The notes beneath the pieces were generated by a model. The model worked only from the letters and a program-made list of their open reading frames with translations. It searched no databases and had not been told where the DNA came from. Positions 46,606 to 57,902 of a stretch of DNA of 64,000 nucleotides are shown one piece after another. This DNA is from Hydrocarboniphaga sp. (GTDB lineage: Bacteria > Pseudomonadota > Gammaproteobacteria > Nevskiales > Nevskiaceae), in contig NZ_JAQGNT010000100.1 in assembly GCF_028291725.1 (NCBI RefSeq), positions 1-64,000 of the forward strand, in the 5' to 3' direction. The first letter of the stretch is position 1. Every line of letters begins with the position of its first letter. The translations under genes were made by a program, and so were the position numbers.

Positions 46606-46645
46606 GATGGAATGACGATGGAATGACGATGGAATGACGATGGAA
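46606..46645. repeat. 11-bp tandem repeat in the nasT leader
   Basis: GATGGAATGAC repeated about 3.6 times without mismatch, between the leader terminator and the nasT start. The unit is not a multiple of three and lies outside the coding region. Confidence 0.88.
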
Positions 46646-46649
46646 AGAC

Positions 46650-46737
46650 AAAAAAAGCGCCCATCCGATTTTACGGATGGGCGCCTTTGCCCTGCATTGG
46701 TGTTCGCTGCGGTACGGGGACTTTCCAACGCTGGAAA
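46650..46737 (-). promoter_or_regulatory. ANTAR-type antitermination leader before nasT itself
   Basis: Minus-strand RNA: P1 UUUCC-AGCGUU-GGAAA (46737-46722), hexaloop A1 and G4. P2 GGGC-AAAGGC-GCCC (46692-46679), hexaloop A1 and G4. P2's 3' arm overlaps the terminator GCGCCCAUCCG-loop-CGGAUGGGCGC (46684-46657), which is followed by UUUUUUU. Both ANTAR hairpins match the published consensus. The terminator stem is nearly the same as the one before the porin, suggesting that one leader arose from the other by duplication. Confidence 0.85.
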
Positions 46738-46767
46738 TATCAGTCGCCGTAGTGGCCAGTAAACAAC

Positions 46768-46784
46768 AGCAATAGCCGAGCCAA
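46768..46784 (-). promoter_or_regulatory. Sigma-54 promoter of the nitrate unit
   Basis: On the minus strand TTGGCTCGGCTATTGCT matches the -24/-12 consensus (TTGGCACGNNNNTTGCW) at all but one specified base, with the required GG-N10-GC spacing. Transcription would begin near 46757, 20 nt before hairpin P1 of the nasT leader. Sigma-54 and NtrC control is normal for nitrate assimilation genes. Confidence 0.8.
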
Positions 46785-46819
46785 AGGCCCTGCACTAGGT
46801 AGAATTGTCTAATAATAAG

Positions 46820-46841
46820 TACATGAACGACGGTTCATGTA
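46820..46841. promoter_or_regulatory. 22-bp dyad upstream of the sigma-54 site
   Basis: TACATGAAC-GACG-GTTCATGTA, a perfect 9-bp inverted repeat with a 4-nt centre. It begins 36 bp upstream of the -24 box and 22 bp after the rimK stop. It could be an activator site for the nitrate unit or a terminator for rimK; the following bases are only moderately T-rich. Confidence 0.55.
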
Positions 46842-46862
46842 AAAACGGCCTTATTTCTTAAA

Positions 46863-47768
46863 TTAACCTCGCCCGCGAGTCCGCGTGCGCCAGGGCTTGG
46901 CGTTCTTCTCGACGAACTCGATGATCAGGCTGGCGATGTCGATGCCGGCGACGCTCTCGATGCCTTCCAGGCCGGGCGAGGAGTTGACTTCCATCACCAC
47001 CGGCCCGTCGGCCGAACGCAGCAGGTCGACACCGGCGACGTTGAGCCCCATCGCTTTTGCGGCCGCCAGCGCCGTGCGGCGCTCGGCCGGCGTGATCCGC
47101 ACCGGCAGCGCGGTACCGCCGCGATGCAGGTTGGAGCGGAACTCGCCGACCTTGGCCTGGCGCATCATCGTCGCGACGATCCTGCCGCCGATCACGAAGC
47201 AGCGAATGTCGGCGCCATTGGCTTCGGCGATGAAGCGCTGCACCAGGAAGTGCGCGTCGAGGCCGCGGAACGCGTCGATCACCGACTCGGCGGCCTTGTC
47301 GGTTTCGGCCAGCACCACGCCCTGCCCCTGCGTGCCTTCGATCAGCTTGATCACCATCGGTGCGGCACCAACCACCTTCATCAGGTCGCCGGTGTCGTCG
47401 GGCGAATGCGCGAAGCCGGTGACCGGCATGCCGATGCCGTGGCGCGCCAGCAACTGGTGCGCGCGCAGCTTGTCGCGGGCACGGGTGATGGCGACCGATT
47501 CGTTCAGCGAATACGTGCCCATCATCTCGAACTGGCGCACGACAGCGGCGCCATAAAACGTCACCGACGCGCCGATGCGCGGAATCACCGCGTCGAAGCC
47601 TTCGAGCATTTTCCCGCGGTAATGGATCTCGGTGCAGCGCGGCGCGATCTTCATGTAGCAGCGCAGCACGTCGATCACCTGCACGCTGTGGCCGCGTGCC
47701 TCGCAGGCTTCGACCAGGCGCCGCGTCGAATACAGCTTGGTGTTGCGCGACAGGATCGCGATCTTCAT
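46863..47768 (-). CDS. rimK: RimK, ATP-grasp ribosomal protein S6:glutamate ligase
   Basis: Adds glutamates to the C-terminus of ribosomal protein S6. The 301-aa protein starts [20 protein letters not shown], as RimK does, and has the ATP-grasp features [38 protein letters not shown] and the metal site [25 protein letters not shown]. An in-frame GTG at 47780 overlapping the rimB stop (GTGA) is an alternative start. It is the third gene of the kinase - rimB - rimK unit. Confidence 0.93.
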   Translation of the reverse strand: MKIAILSRNTKLYSTRRLVEACEARGHSVQVIDVLRCYMKIAPRCTEIHYRGKMLEGFDAVIPRIGASVTFYGAAVVRQFEMMGTYSLNESVAITRARDKLRAHQLLARHGIGMPVTGFAHSPDDTGDLMKVVGAAPMVIKLIEGTQGQGVVLAETDKAAESVIDAFRGLDAHFLVQRFIAEANGADIRCFVIGGRIVATMMRQAKVGEFRSNLHRGGTALPVRITPAERRTALAAAKAMGLNVAGVDLLRSADGPVVMEVNSSPGLEGIESVAGIDIASLIIEFVEKNAKPWRTRTRGRG

Positions 47769-47776
47769 CTTGCGTT

Positions 47777-48282
47777 TCACGGACCGGCCGCCTTGACTGC
47801 GACACTCGCCATCAGTGCGGCGCGTTTGCGCCGGCCCAGCAGATAGCCGGCGCCGGGGTCGACCTGCGCGTGGCCGGCCAGTGCGCTGCGGCCAAGCAGC
47901 ATGCGGAAGCGCAGGTTGTCGCGGGCGGTCAGGGTCATCTCCACCGGCCAAGTCTGCTGGCCGATTGTGACCGGGGTGAGGATTACCGGCCGCAGTTCGC
48001 GATGGCCGCCGGAATCGGTGATCCAGCGCTCGCCCAGCAGATCGGTTTCGCACCAGACCGGCGTGTCGTTGCCCTGGATCGGATGCACGCCAAAGCGGAT
48101 GCGCCCGCCGAGCGGCCGCTCGAGGGCGAACGCATGGATCGTCGAGGTGCGCGCACCGGTGTCGATCTTGGCCTTGATGTTGGGGATGCCGAGTTCATGC
48201 AGCGCGACCCATTCGCGCCAGCCGAGCAGCAGCGGCGCGTCCGCACTGTTCGCCGTGCGCGTGCCCCGCAACGAGGTTTGCT

Positions 48283-48286
<4 letters not shown>
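47777..48286 (-). CDS. rimB: RimB-like retropepsin-fold protease (ATP-dependent zinc protease family)
   Basis: A 169-aa protein with one retropepsin-type active-site motif, [17 protein letters not shown] (Asp-Thr-Gly-Ala), then CETDLLG and [12 protein letters not shown]. In Pseudomonas, RimB trims the polyglutamate tail that RimK adds to S6. Its start overlaps the stop of the hybrid kinase by 4 bp and its stop abuts rimK, so the three are translationally linked. Confidence 0.88.
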
Positions 48287-51642
<3,356 letters not shown>

Positions 51643-51754
51643 CTGAAACTCCTGGGTTTCTGCGCCGCATTATCGGGAAAAAGCCGGCGCTCGCGCGCCG
51701 TGCTGATAAAATGATCGCCCGTTCAGCGACCGCCGCAGCTTCCGGCTCCCATCC

Positions 51755-53647
51755 ATGTCAGCGCAGCACTTCGACGTTATCGTCATCGGCGGCGGCCACG
51801 CCGGCACCGAGGCCGCGCTGGCCGCGGCGCGCTCGGGTGCGGCGACGCTGCTGGTCACGCAGTCGATCGACACGCTCGGCCAGATGTCCTGCAACCCGGC
51901 GATCGGCGGCATCGGCAAGGGCCATCTGGTGCGCGAGATCGACGCACTGGGCGGTTTGATGGCGCGCGCAGCGGATCACGCTGGCATCCAGTTCCGTATG
52001 CTCAATGGCAGCAAGGGCCCGGCGGTGCGCGCGACGCGCGCGCAGGCCGACCGCGCGCTGTACAAGGCGTTTGTGCGCAGCGCGCTGGAGCATCAGCGGA
52101 ACCTGCAGCTGTTCCAGAACGAGGTCGATGACCTGATCGTCGAAGGCACACGCGTCGCCGGCGTCGTCACCCGCATCGGCCTGCGCTTCACGGCACGCGC
52201 GGTGGTGCTGACCACCGGTACGTTCCTCGGCGGGCGCATCCACGTGGGTCTGGCGCATCATCCGGGCGGCCGCGCCGGCGACTCACCGTCGCTGCCGCTG
52301 GCCGCCCGGCTGCGCGAGCTGATGCCGCGCACCGGCCGCCTGAAGACCGGTACGCCGCCGCGGCTCGACGGCCGCACGATCGCCTGGGACCAGCTGCTGC
52401 CGCAGCCCGGCGACACGCCGGTGCCGGTGTTCTCGTTCATCGGCAGCGCTGCGCAGCATCCGCGTCAGGTCGCCTGCCATATCACGCATACCAACCAAGC
52501 CACGCACGACATCATCCGCAGCGGCTTCGACCGCTCGCCGATGTTCACGGGTGTGATCGAAGGCGTCGGTCCGCGCTATTGCCCTAGCGTCGAGGACAAG
52601 GTCAACCGTTTCGCCGACAAGACCAGCCACCAGATTTTTCTGGAGCCCGAAGGTCTCGGCACCACCGAGATTTATCCGAACGGCATTTCCACTTCACTGC
52701 CTTACGACATCCAGCAAGCCTTTGTCCATACGATCAAGGGCCTCGAGAACGCGCGCATCGTGCGGCCGGGTTATGCGATCGAGTACGACTATTTCGACCC
52801 GCGCGATCTGTCGCGCACGCTGCAGACCAAGGCCGTGCAGGGCTTGTTCTTTGCCGGTCAGATCAACGGCACAACTGGTTACGAGGAAGCGGCGGCGCAG
52901 GGCCTGCTTGCCGGCATCAACGCCTCACGTTTTGCCAGTGAGCAGGAAGCCTGGACGCCGCTGCGTCACGAGGCCTATATCGGCGTGCTGGTCGACGATC
53001 TGATCACGCGCGGCACCAGCGAGCCGTACCGCATGTTCACGTCGCGCGCCGAACATCGGCTGCTGCTGCGCGAGGACAATGCGGATCTGCGCCTGACGCC
53101 GGTCGGCCGCGAACTGGGGCTGGTCGACGACGAGCGCTGGTCGCGGTTCAACGCCAAGCGCGAGGCGATCGATGCGGAGCGTGCGCGGCTTGAGACTCTG
53201 TGGTTGAAGCCGGCTGATCTGGCCGCGCCGGAAACGGTGGCGGTGTTCGGTCCGGCGCCGGTATCGAATCGCGTGTCCGCTCTTGAATTGCTGCGTCGTC
53301 CCGAGGGTAGTTATCCGGTGCTGCAGCGGCTGGGGCTTGCGGATGAGTCGATCGATCCGCTGGCGGCGGAGCAGGTTGAGATCGAGGTGAAGTACGCAGG
53401 CTACGTGACGCGGCAGCAGGCGGAGATCGAGCGCGCGGCGCGGTACGAGAATGCACGCTTGCCGGTGGAGCTGGATTATTCGGCGGTGTCGGGCTTGTCG
53501 AACGAGGTTCGGCAGAAGTTATTGCAGCATCGGCCCGAGACTCTTGCGCAGGCTTCACGCATTTCGGGCGTGACGCCGGCCGCAGTTTCGCTGTTGATGG
53601 TGCATCTGAAGAAGATCGGACTGCTCAGGGTGATGGCGTCGGCGTAG
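51755..53647 (+). CDS. mnmG: tRNA uridine-5-carboxymethylaminomethyl modification enzyme MnmG
   Basis: FAD-dependent half of the MnmE-MnmG complex that modifies the wobble uridine of several tRNAs. The 630-aa protein has the FAD loop [75 protein letters not shown] and the helical C-terminus. The usual followers rsmG, parA and parB are absent; the next genes are convergent. Its TAG stop is the tip of the palindrome at 53644. Confidence 0.96.
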   Translation: MSAQHFDVIVIGGGHAGTEAALAAARSGAATLLVTQSIDTLGQMSCNPAIGGIGKGHLVREIDALGGLMARAADHAGIQFRMLNGSKGPAVRATRAQADRALYKAFVRSALEHQRNLQLFQNEVDDLIVEGTRVAGVVTRIGLRFTARAVVLTTGTFLGGRIHVGLAHHPGGRAGDSPSLPLAARLRELMPRTGRLKTGTPPRLDGRTIAWDQLLPQPGDTPVPVFSFIGSAAQHPRQVACHITHTNQATHDIIRSGFDRSPMFTGVIEGVGPRYCPSVEDKVNRFADKTSHQIFLEPEGLGTTEIYPNGISTSLPYDIQQAFVHTIKGLENARIVRPGYAIEYDYFDPRDLSRTLQTKAVQGLFFAGQINGTTGYEEAAAQGLLAGINASRFASEQEAWTPLRHEAYIGVLVDDLITRGTSEPYRMFTSRAEHRLLLREDNADLRLTPVGRELGLVDDERWSRFNAKREAIDAERARLETLWLKPADLAAPETVAVFGPAPVSNRVSALELLRRPEGSYPVLQRLGLADESIDPLAAEQVEIEVKYAGYVTRQQAEIERAARYENARLPVELDYSAVSGLSNEVRQKLLQHRPETLAQASRISGVTPAAVSLLMVHLKKIGLLRVMASA

Positions 53648-53725
53648 GTCGGCAATCCCGTTGCCGACCTGCGAAGCTGGATGCGCAATCGAGGGTTCAC
53701 GTCGGCAACGGGATTGCCGACCTAC
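53644..53725. repeat. Paired GTAG palindrome (REPIN-like), family B
   Basis: GTAGGTCGGCAATCCCGTTG to the inverse complement ending ATTGCCGACCTAC, tips outward. The left tip supplies the mnmG stop codon. Confidence 0.87.
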
Positions 53726-53748
53726 GGACTGAACGTCATCAGGGCCGC

Positions 53749-54207
53749 TTAAGCCTCGGCGCTGGCGCAGGCATCCCCAATCGCCCGCAGGGCATCGCGC
53801 CGCGAAATGATCCCCACCAGCTTGCCGTCCTCGACCACCGGATACCGCCGATGCGAAGCATTGGTAAACATCGTGCACAGATGCGTCAGGCTCGTATCCG
53901 GTGACACCGTCACCACCTTGGTGCTCATGAACTGGCTGACCGGCCCGGCCACGCAGGTGTCATGAGAGGCGATGAATGCGATCGACAGACAGTCGCGTTC
54001 CGACAGCATGCCGATCAGGTGGCCCTGCGCATCCAGCACCGGCGCGCTGGCGATGCGATGTTTCACCAGTGCATGGGCCGCCGACATCACCTCCATCTCC
54101 GGAGTGAAGGAAATCAGGCTGGTCGTCATGTAGTTGCGGACGATCACGGAGTCGAGCGTGGCCATGGTCAGTTGCCGGTCGGTGCCAGATTGGATGCGGA
54201 GCGCCAA
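53749..54207 (-). CDS. Tandem CBS-domain protein
   Basis: A 152-aa protein made of two CBS domains (about 22-80 and 90-148; MTTSLISFTPEMEVMSAAHA, SAPVLDAQGHLIGMLSERDC, FMSTKVVTVSPDTSL, YPVVEDGKLVGIISRRDAL). CBS pairs bind adenine nucleotides and usually act as a sensor. The start is taken as TTG at 54207 because AGGAG lies 6 nt upstream; the ATG at 54165 has no good site. Ligand and partner are unknown. Confidence 0.85.
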   Translation of the reverse strand: MALRIQSGTDRQLTMATLDSVIVRNYMTTSLISFTPEMEVMSAAHALVKHRIASAPVLDAQGHLIGMLSERDCLSIAFIASHDTCVAGPVSQFMSTKVVTVSPDTSLTHLCTMFTNASHRRYPVVEDGKLVGIISRRDALRAIGDACASAEA

Positions 54208-54279
54208 GAGCGCTCCTGAACCTTACTCCCGGCACCGGATGTCGACAACCGTCATCCGGACGAGCCACCCGGTGAAGCC

Positions 54280-55053
54280 CTAGCCGCTGAGATACCAGTG
54301 CAGACGCTGGCCGTGTTCGCGCAGCCAGCGGCGGTGCTGCTCGAAGTCCGGCATCTGGCGCCCGACCAGCGCCCAGAAGCGGTCGGAGTGATCCAGGTGT
54401 ACCCGGTGACACAGCTCGTGGATGACCACGTAGCGGAACACCAGCGGCGGGGTCAGCACCAGCCGCCATGACAGGCTGATCAAACCCGAGGGCGCGCAAC
54501 TGCCCCAGAGGGTCTTCTGATCGGCGATGCGCGGGCCGTCGAATGTCACGCCCAGGCGCGCGGCTTCTTCCGTCATCAGCCTCTGCGCGTCGTTGTAGGC
54601 CTCTTTCTTCAACGCGTCGCGCAGCAGTTTGGTCAGTTTGCCCGGATGCGACAGCACGTTCGGCGGGCAGAACAGGCTCAGCGTGCCGGGCTCGATGCGC
54701 AGCATCGGCGCACGCACCTGGGCCGGTATCACTTTCAGTGCGGTCGGCTGGTCGCGCAGCGGCAGCAGGTCGTGGCCGTCCCAGCGCAGCTGCGGTGACG
54801 GCCCGCACCGGGCATCGCGGGCATCGCGCAGTTTCCACTCGGCAATCTTCTGGCGGATCCAGTCTTCGCGGCTGCGTAGGAAGTCGCGTGCGACCTGGCG
54901 CGATACGAAGCGTGGGATCACCAGCACCACTTCGCTGGACGACACCACCTCGACGCGGATGCTGCGCGACTTGGCGCTGATGCGTTCGCGCACCTGGTAG
55001 GCGTCGAACAGCAGGTCGAGTTGGTTGGCCGGGTTCACAGCGCGCGCAGGCAT
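54280..55053 (-). CDS. YgjP-like (DUF45) zinc metallopeptidase
   Basis: A 257-aa protein with the M48-like DUF45 active site HELCHRVHLDHSDRFW (HExxH plus a later His) and the preceding LWGSCAPSGLISLSWRLVL. N-terminal half: SRSIRVEVVSSSEVVLVIPR and SREDWIRQKIAEWK. Cytoplasmic; members are near type I restriction or defence genes in some genomes, but the substrate is not known. It follows the WYL regulator on the same strand after an AT-rich 71-bp gap that probably holds its own promoter. Confidence 0.82.
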   Translation of the reverse strand: MPARAVNPANQLDLLFDAYQVRERISAKSRSIRVEVVSSSEVVLVIPRFVSRQVARDFLRSREDWIRQKIAEWKLRDARDARCGPSPQLRWDGHDLLPLRDQPTALKVIPAQVRAPMLRIEPGTLSLFCPPNVLSHPGKLTKLLRDALKKEAYNDAQRLMTEEAARLGVTFDGPRIADQKTLWGSCAPSGLISLSWRLVLTPPLVFRYVVIHELCHRVHLDHSDRFWALVGRQMPDFEQHRRWLREHGQRLHWYLSG

Positions 55054-55124
55054 CGGTGGATCGTCGTTATCAAATATTGCCGTCTAAAAATAATATACAT
55101 CAAAAAATCACGTTCTGAGGATTT

Positions 55125-55994
55125 TCAGCCGAGCCGGTTGAATGCGTCCAGCTCGGCCTGGTTCAGCAGCACGATCTGCTGCTCCGCGGCCGGGCGGTCG
55201 ACGTCGCCGCGCCCGACATTGAGCATCTTCAACAGGTACGGGACCAGCGCCAGCCGCAGATTCTTTTCGAGCATGCCGCGACGCATGCCGAAGTCGTGTT
55301 CGACGACGCGCTTCTGCGGATCGGTGAGCTGCGGATGCGGGCCGATGCGCACGCACACGTGGTTGCGCCAGTCCCAGTCCTGATCGCTGTCGATGTTCGC
55401 CGCCTCGCCCAACTCGGGCAGGCCGATGATGCGCGACAGCAGGAAGTCGCGGAACGCCTGGTGATCGTTGGAGTAGGCGCGCGCATGCCAGCGGCCAACG
55501 TAGGCCAGCGAGTGCGGTGCAATCAGCAGACGACGCGGATCGGGCCGATTCATCGACTGGTATTCGATCGCGAGCCAGCGACGTTCGCGGATCGCGCCGC
55601 CGATGCGCTGCAGCACGCGCACGTCGAATTCGCGCTGCGGCAGATCCAGTGTTTCGGCCGGCACCTGACCGCCGGCGGCCATCGCCAGCGGCAGATCCTG
55701 CGCGAGATCGTGATGCCGCAGCACGGTCAGAAATTCTTCCGCGGTGCCGCGCAGGAACGCAGGCTCGAAGCGATCGTCGGCGCGATAGATTCCGGTCTCG
55801 TTGTCGAGCACCAGGTTGTTCGGGCAGCGCGCGCGATACAGCTGAAAATCTTTCTCGGCCTTGCGCGTGCTGATGTCGAAGGCGTCGCGCAGATCGCCGA
55901 CGCGGATCTGGCCGTCCCAGATCATGCGGGCCTCGAGCAGCATGAAACGCTGGCGTTGATCCCAGGGCAGTTTTGCGGTGTCGACGATCGTCAT
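55125..55994 (-). CDS. WYL-domain transcriptional regulator, CapW/BrxR-like
   Basis: A 289-aa regulator with an N-terminal winged helix (about 10-90; FMLLEARMIWDGQIRVGDLR and ISTRKAEKDFQLYRA). A central WYL domain follows (about 125-205; IEYQSMNRPDPRRLLIAPHS, YVGRWHARAY), then a C-terminal WCX-like part. Length and the W-D-G-x-x-R / I-S-x-x-x-A-x-x-D pattern fit the CapW/BrxR group, which represses phage-defence operons (CBASS, BREX). No such operon is adjacent here. It may control itself or the DUF45 peptidase downstream. Confidence 0.75.
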   Translation of the reverse strand: MTIVDTAKLPWDQRQRFMLLEARMIWDGQIRVGDLRDAFDISTRKAEKDFQLYRARCPNNLVLDNETGIYRADDRFEPAFLRGTAEEFLTVLRHHDLAQDLPLAMAAGGQVPAETLDLPQREFDVRVLQRIGGAIRERRWLAIEYQSMNRPDPRRLLIAPHSLAYVGRWHARAYSNDHQAFRDFLLSRIIGLPELGEAANIDSDQDWDWRNHVCVRIGPHPQLTDPQKRVVEHDFGMRRGMLEKNLRLALVPYLLKMLNVGRGDVDRPAAEQQIVLLNQAELDAFNRLG

Positions 55995-56275
55995 AAGTGA
56001 GTGCGCCAGGCATTGACACGGATGAAGGTTTACTGACGAAAAAGTAAGTCGGCGGAAAGCGGTAAAAAAATCGTCATCGCGCTGGCAAGCCTTGTTCTAC
56101 GGGCCTTGCAGCCACTTTCGAAGCTGCTTATCCACAGGCTTATCCCATCAATCTGTCGATAAGTCGCAAGCTTTCTCTGCTGTCTGTCATGCAAGACGCA
56201 ATACTGGTCGCAGCCTTGTCGCAGGTCGGCGGACGAATCGGGTGGAGCGCGTTCTATGCTTAGACCTTGCATCGT
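55995..56275. other. Intergenic region with one DnaA box
   Basis: 281 bp between parB and the WYL regulator gene, both on the minus strand. It holds a consensus DnaA box TTATCCACA (56128-56136), a weaker TTATCCCA next to it, and a short dyad TTACT-N8-AGTAA (56026-56043) 32 bp upstream of the WYL gene that could be its operator. Too few boxes for a replication origin. Confidence 0.45.
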
Positions 56276-57088
56276 TCAGTCCGCACGATAACCGATGCGT
56301 TGCAGCAATCCTTCGAGCTCGTCGAGCGAATGGAATTTGACGCGCAGCTCGCCTTCGCCGCCGCGCTCCGCGGTCACGCTGACCGGATAGCCGAGCTGAT
56401 CCGACAGCGCGCGCTCGAGCGCCGCCCAGTCGCTGGACTTGGTGCCCGGTTTGGTGCTCAGCGTGAACAGGATGCGCGCATCGCGCGTCGCAGCGACGCG
56501 CCGCTCGAGTGCGCGCACCGTGAGCTTGTGGCGGATCACTTCGTCGGCCATGCCCACCTGATCGCGCAGCGCCAGGCCCGCGAGCACTTTGGCGTGGCCC
56601 AGATGAATGTGCCCTTCGTTGACCAGCGCCGCGACTTCCGGCGCCAGATGCAGCAGGCGCAGATAGTTGCTGACGTACTCGCGCGACTTGCCGATGCGTT
56701 TGCCGATCGCCTCGTGGGTCAGTCCGAACACGTCGCCGAGCCGCTTCATGCCGGCCGCCGCTTCCATCGGCGTCAGCGATTCGCGCTGCAGGTTTTCGAT
56801 CAGGCCGACGACGAAGGCTTCGGTGTCGCTCAGATCGTCGCGGACGATGGCCGGGATCTCGTGCAGGCCGGCGGCCTGCGCCGCGCGCCAGCGCCGCTCG
56901 CCGGCGAGCAGCTCGAAGCCCCAGACGCGCGTGCGCAGCACCACCGGCTGGATCACGCCCGATTCGCGGATCGACTGCGCCAGCTCGGCCAGGCTCGCCG
57001 CGTCGAAATGGCGGCGCGCCTGCTGCGAGCCCGGGCGGATCAGATCCACCGGGACGTGACGTATGGAATCGGCGTGGCGGGTGCTCAT
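56276..57088 (-). CDS. ParB/Spo0J-type partition protein
   Basis: A 270-aa ParB-like protein. The CTPase/ParB-N domain (about 10-100) has VPVDLIRPGSQQARRHF, LAGERRWRAAQAAGL and the GERR motif, then IENLQRESLTPMEAAAGM. The central HTH domain (about 115-200) has LTHEAIGKRIGKSREYVSNY. A C-terminal dimer region is present. No parA is adjacent and no parS-like site was found in the gap, so it is either a solitary Noc-like protein or the chromosomal ParB separated from ParA. Start at 57088 set by homology; ribosome-binding site weak. Confidence 0.82.
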   Translation of the reverse strand: MSTRHADSIRHVPVDLIRPGSQQARRHFDAASLAELAQSIRESGVIQPVVLRTRVWGFELLAGERRWRAAQAAGLHEIPAIVRDDLSDTEAFVVGLIENLQRESLTPMEAAAGMKRLGDVFGLTHEAIGKRIGKSREYVSNYLRLLHLAPEVAALVNEGHIHLGHAKVLAGLALRDQVGMADEVIRHKLTVRALERRVAATRDARILFTLSTKPGTKSSDWAALERALSDQLGYPVSVTAERGGEGELRVKFHSLDELEGLLQRIGYRAD

Positions 57089-57193
57089 ACTGCGGTGCGT
57101 GCTCGATAACGGTGCGGGCTTGAATCCGGAATAGCGGCAGCGGTGAAAGCCTATGCGACAATGAAGGGCAGGCCACTTCAGAAGGGCATTATC

Positions 57194-57739
57194 GTGGAAG
57201 AGCACTACAGAGCCATCATCCAGGCGCTAGGCGAGAACCCGGACCGCGAAGGGCTGCTGCGGACGCCGGCGCGCGCCGCCAAGGCGATGCGCTTCCTGAC
57301 CCAGGGCTACGAGCAGGATATCGACACCATCGTCAATGGTGCCATCTTCGAGTCGAGCAACGACGAGATGGTGATCGTGCGCGACATCGAGCTGTATTCG
57401 ATGTGCGAGCACCACTTGCTGCCGTTCATCGGCAAGGCTCATGTTGCCTACCTGCCTCAGGGCAAGGTCGTCGGTCTGTCCAAGATTTCGCGCATCGTCG
57501 ACATGTTTGCACGGCGTTTGCAGATACAGGAGAACCTGACCAAGCAGATCGGCGAGTGCATCCAGTCGGTTACCCATGCGGCCGGCGTCGCCGTCGTCAT
57601 CGAAGCGAAACACCTGTGTTCGATGATGCGTGGGGTCGAGAAGCAGAATTCCGCGATGGTGACGTCGATGATGATCGGCCGCTTCCGCGAAGACCCGCGC
57701 ACACGGATGGAGTTTCTGAACCTCGTGCGCACCCAGTAG
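57194..57739 (+). CDS. folE: GTP cyclohydrolase I
   Basis: Converts GTP to 7,8-dihydroneopterin triphosphate for folate synthesis. The 181-aa protein has the zinc ligands [10 protein letters not shown] and [14 protein letters not shown], and [20 protein letters not shown]. The start is set at GTG 57194, with AGAAGGG upstream, which gives the family's usual length; two upstream ATGs (57143, 57161) would add up to 17 residues. Divergent from parB. Confidence 0.94.
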   Translation: MEEHYRAIIQALGENPDREGLLRTPARAAKAMRFLTQGYEQDIDTIVNGAIFESSNDEMVIVRDIELYSMCEHHLLPFIGKAHVAYLPQGKVVGLSKISRIVDMFARRLQIQENLTKQIGECIQSVTHAAGVAVVIEAKHLCSMMRGVEKQNSAMVTSMMIGRFREDPRTRMEFLNLVRTQ

Positions 57740-57860
57740 TCTCAGCTATGACTCTCATTGACCGATCGGTCCGGTGCCACCCCAGGGTTCGGGTAGACTT
57801 TCAGGCCGGCCCGACGGGGGCGTCCTTGAACAGAGCCCGGAACAGAGCCCGCACCGGCGG

Positions 57861-57897
57861 TACCTCCCTACGGCCGTCGTCATCCGGGTTGGAGGTA
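57861..57897 (+). promoter_or_regulatory. Hairpin that can mask the desaturase ribosome-binding site
   Basis: TACCTCC (57861-57867) is the inverse complement of GGAGGTA (57891-57897), the Shine-Dalgarno sequence of the next gene. The 23-nt loop can form three more pairs (CGG/CCG). If formed in the mRNA it would hide the ribosome-binding site. Confidence 0.5.
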
Positions 57898-57902
57898 TGA
57901 AG

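Noticed and set aside
55108-56019. Second long minus-strand frame over the WYL regulator
   Set aside because: Arg/Ala-rich shadow without motifs; the other frame shows the winged-helix and WYL signatures.
56020-56275. Possible replication origin next to parB
   Set aside because: Only one consensus DnaA box, no AT-rich unwinding repeats, no dnaA or dnaN nearby.
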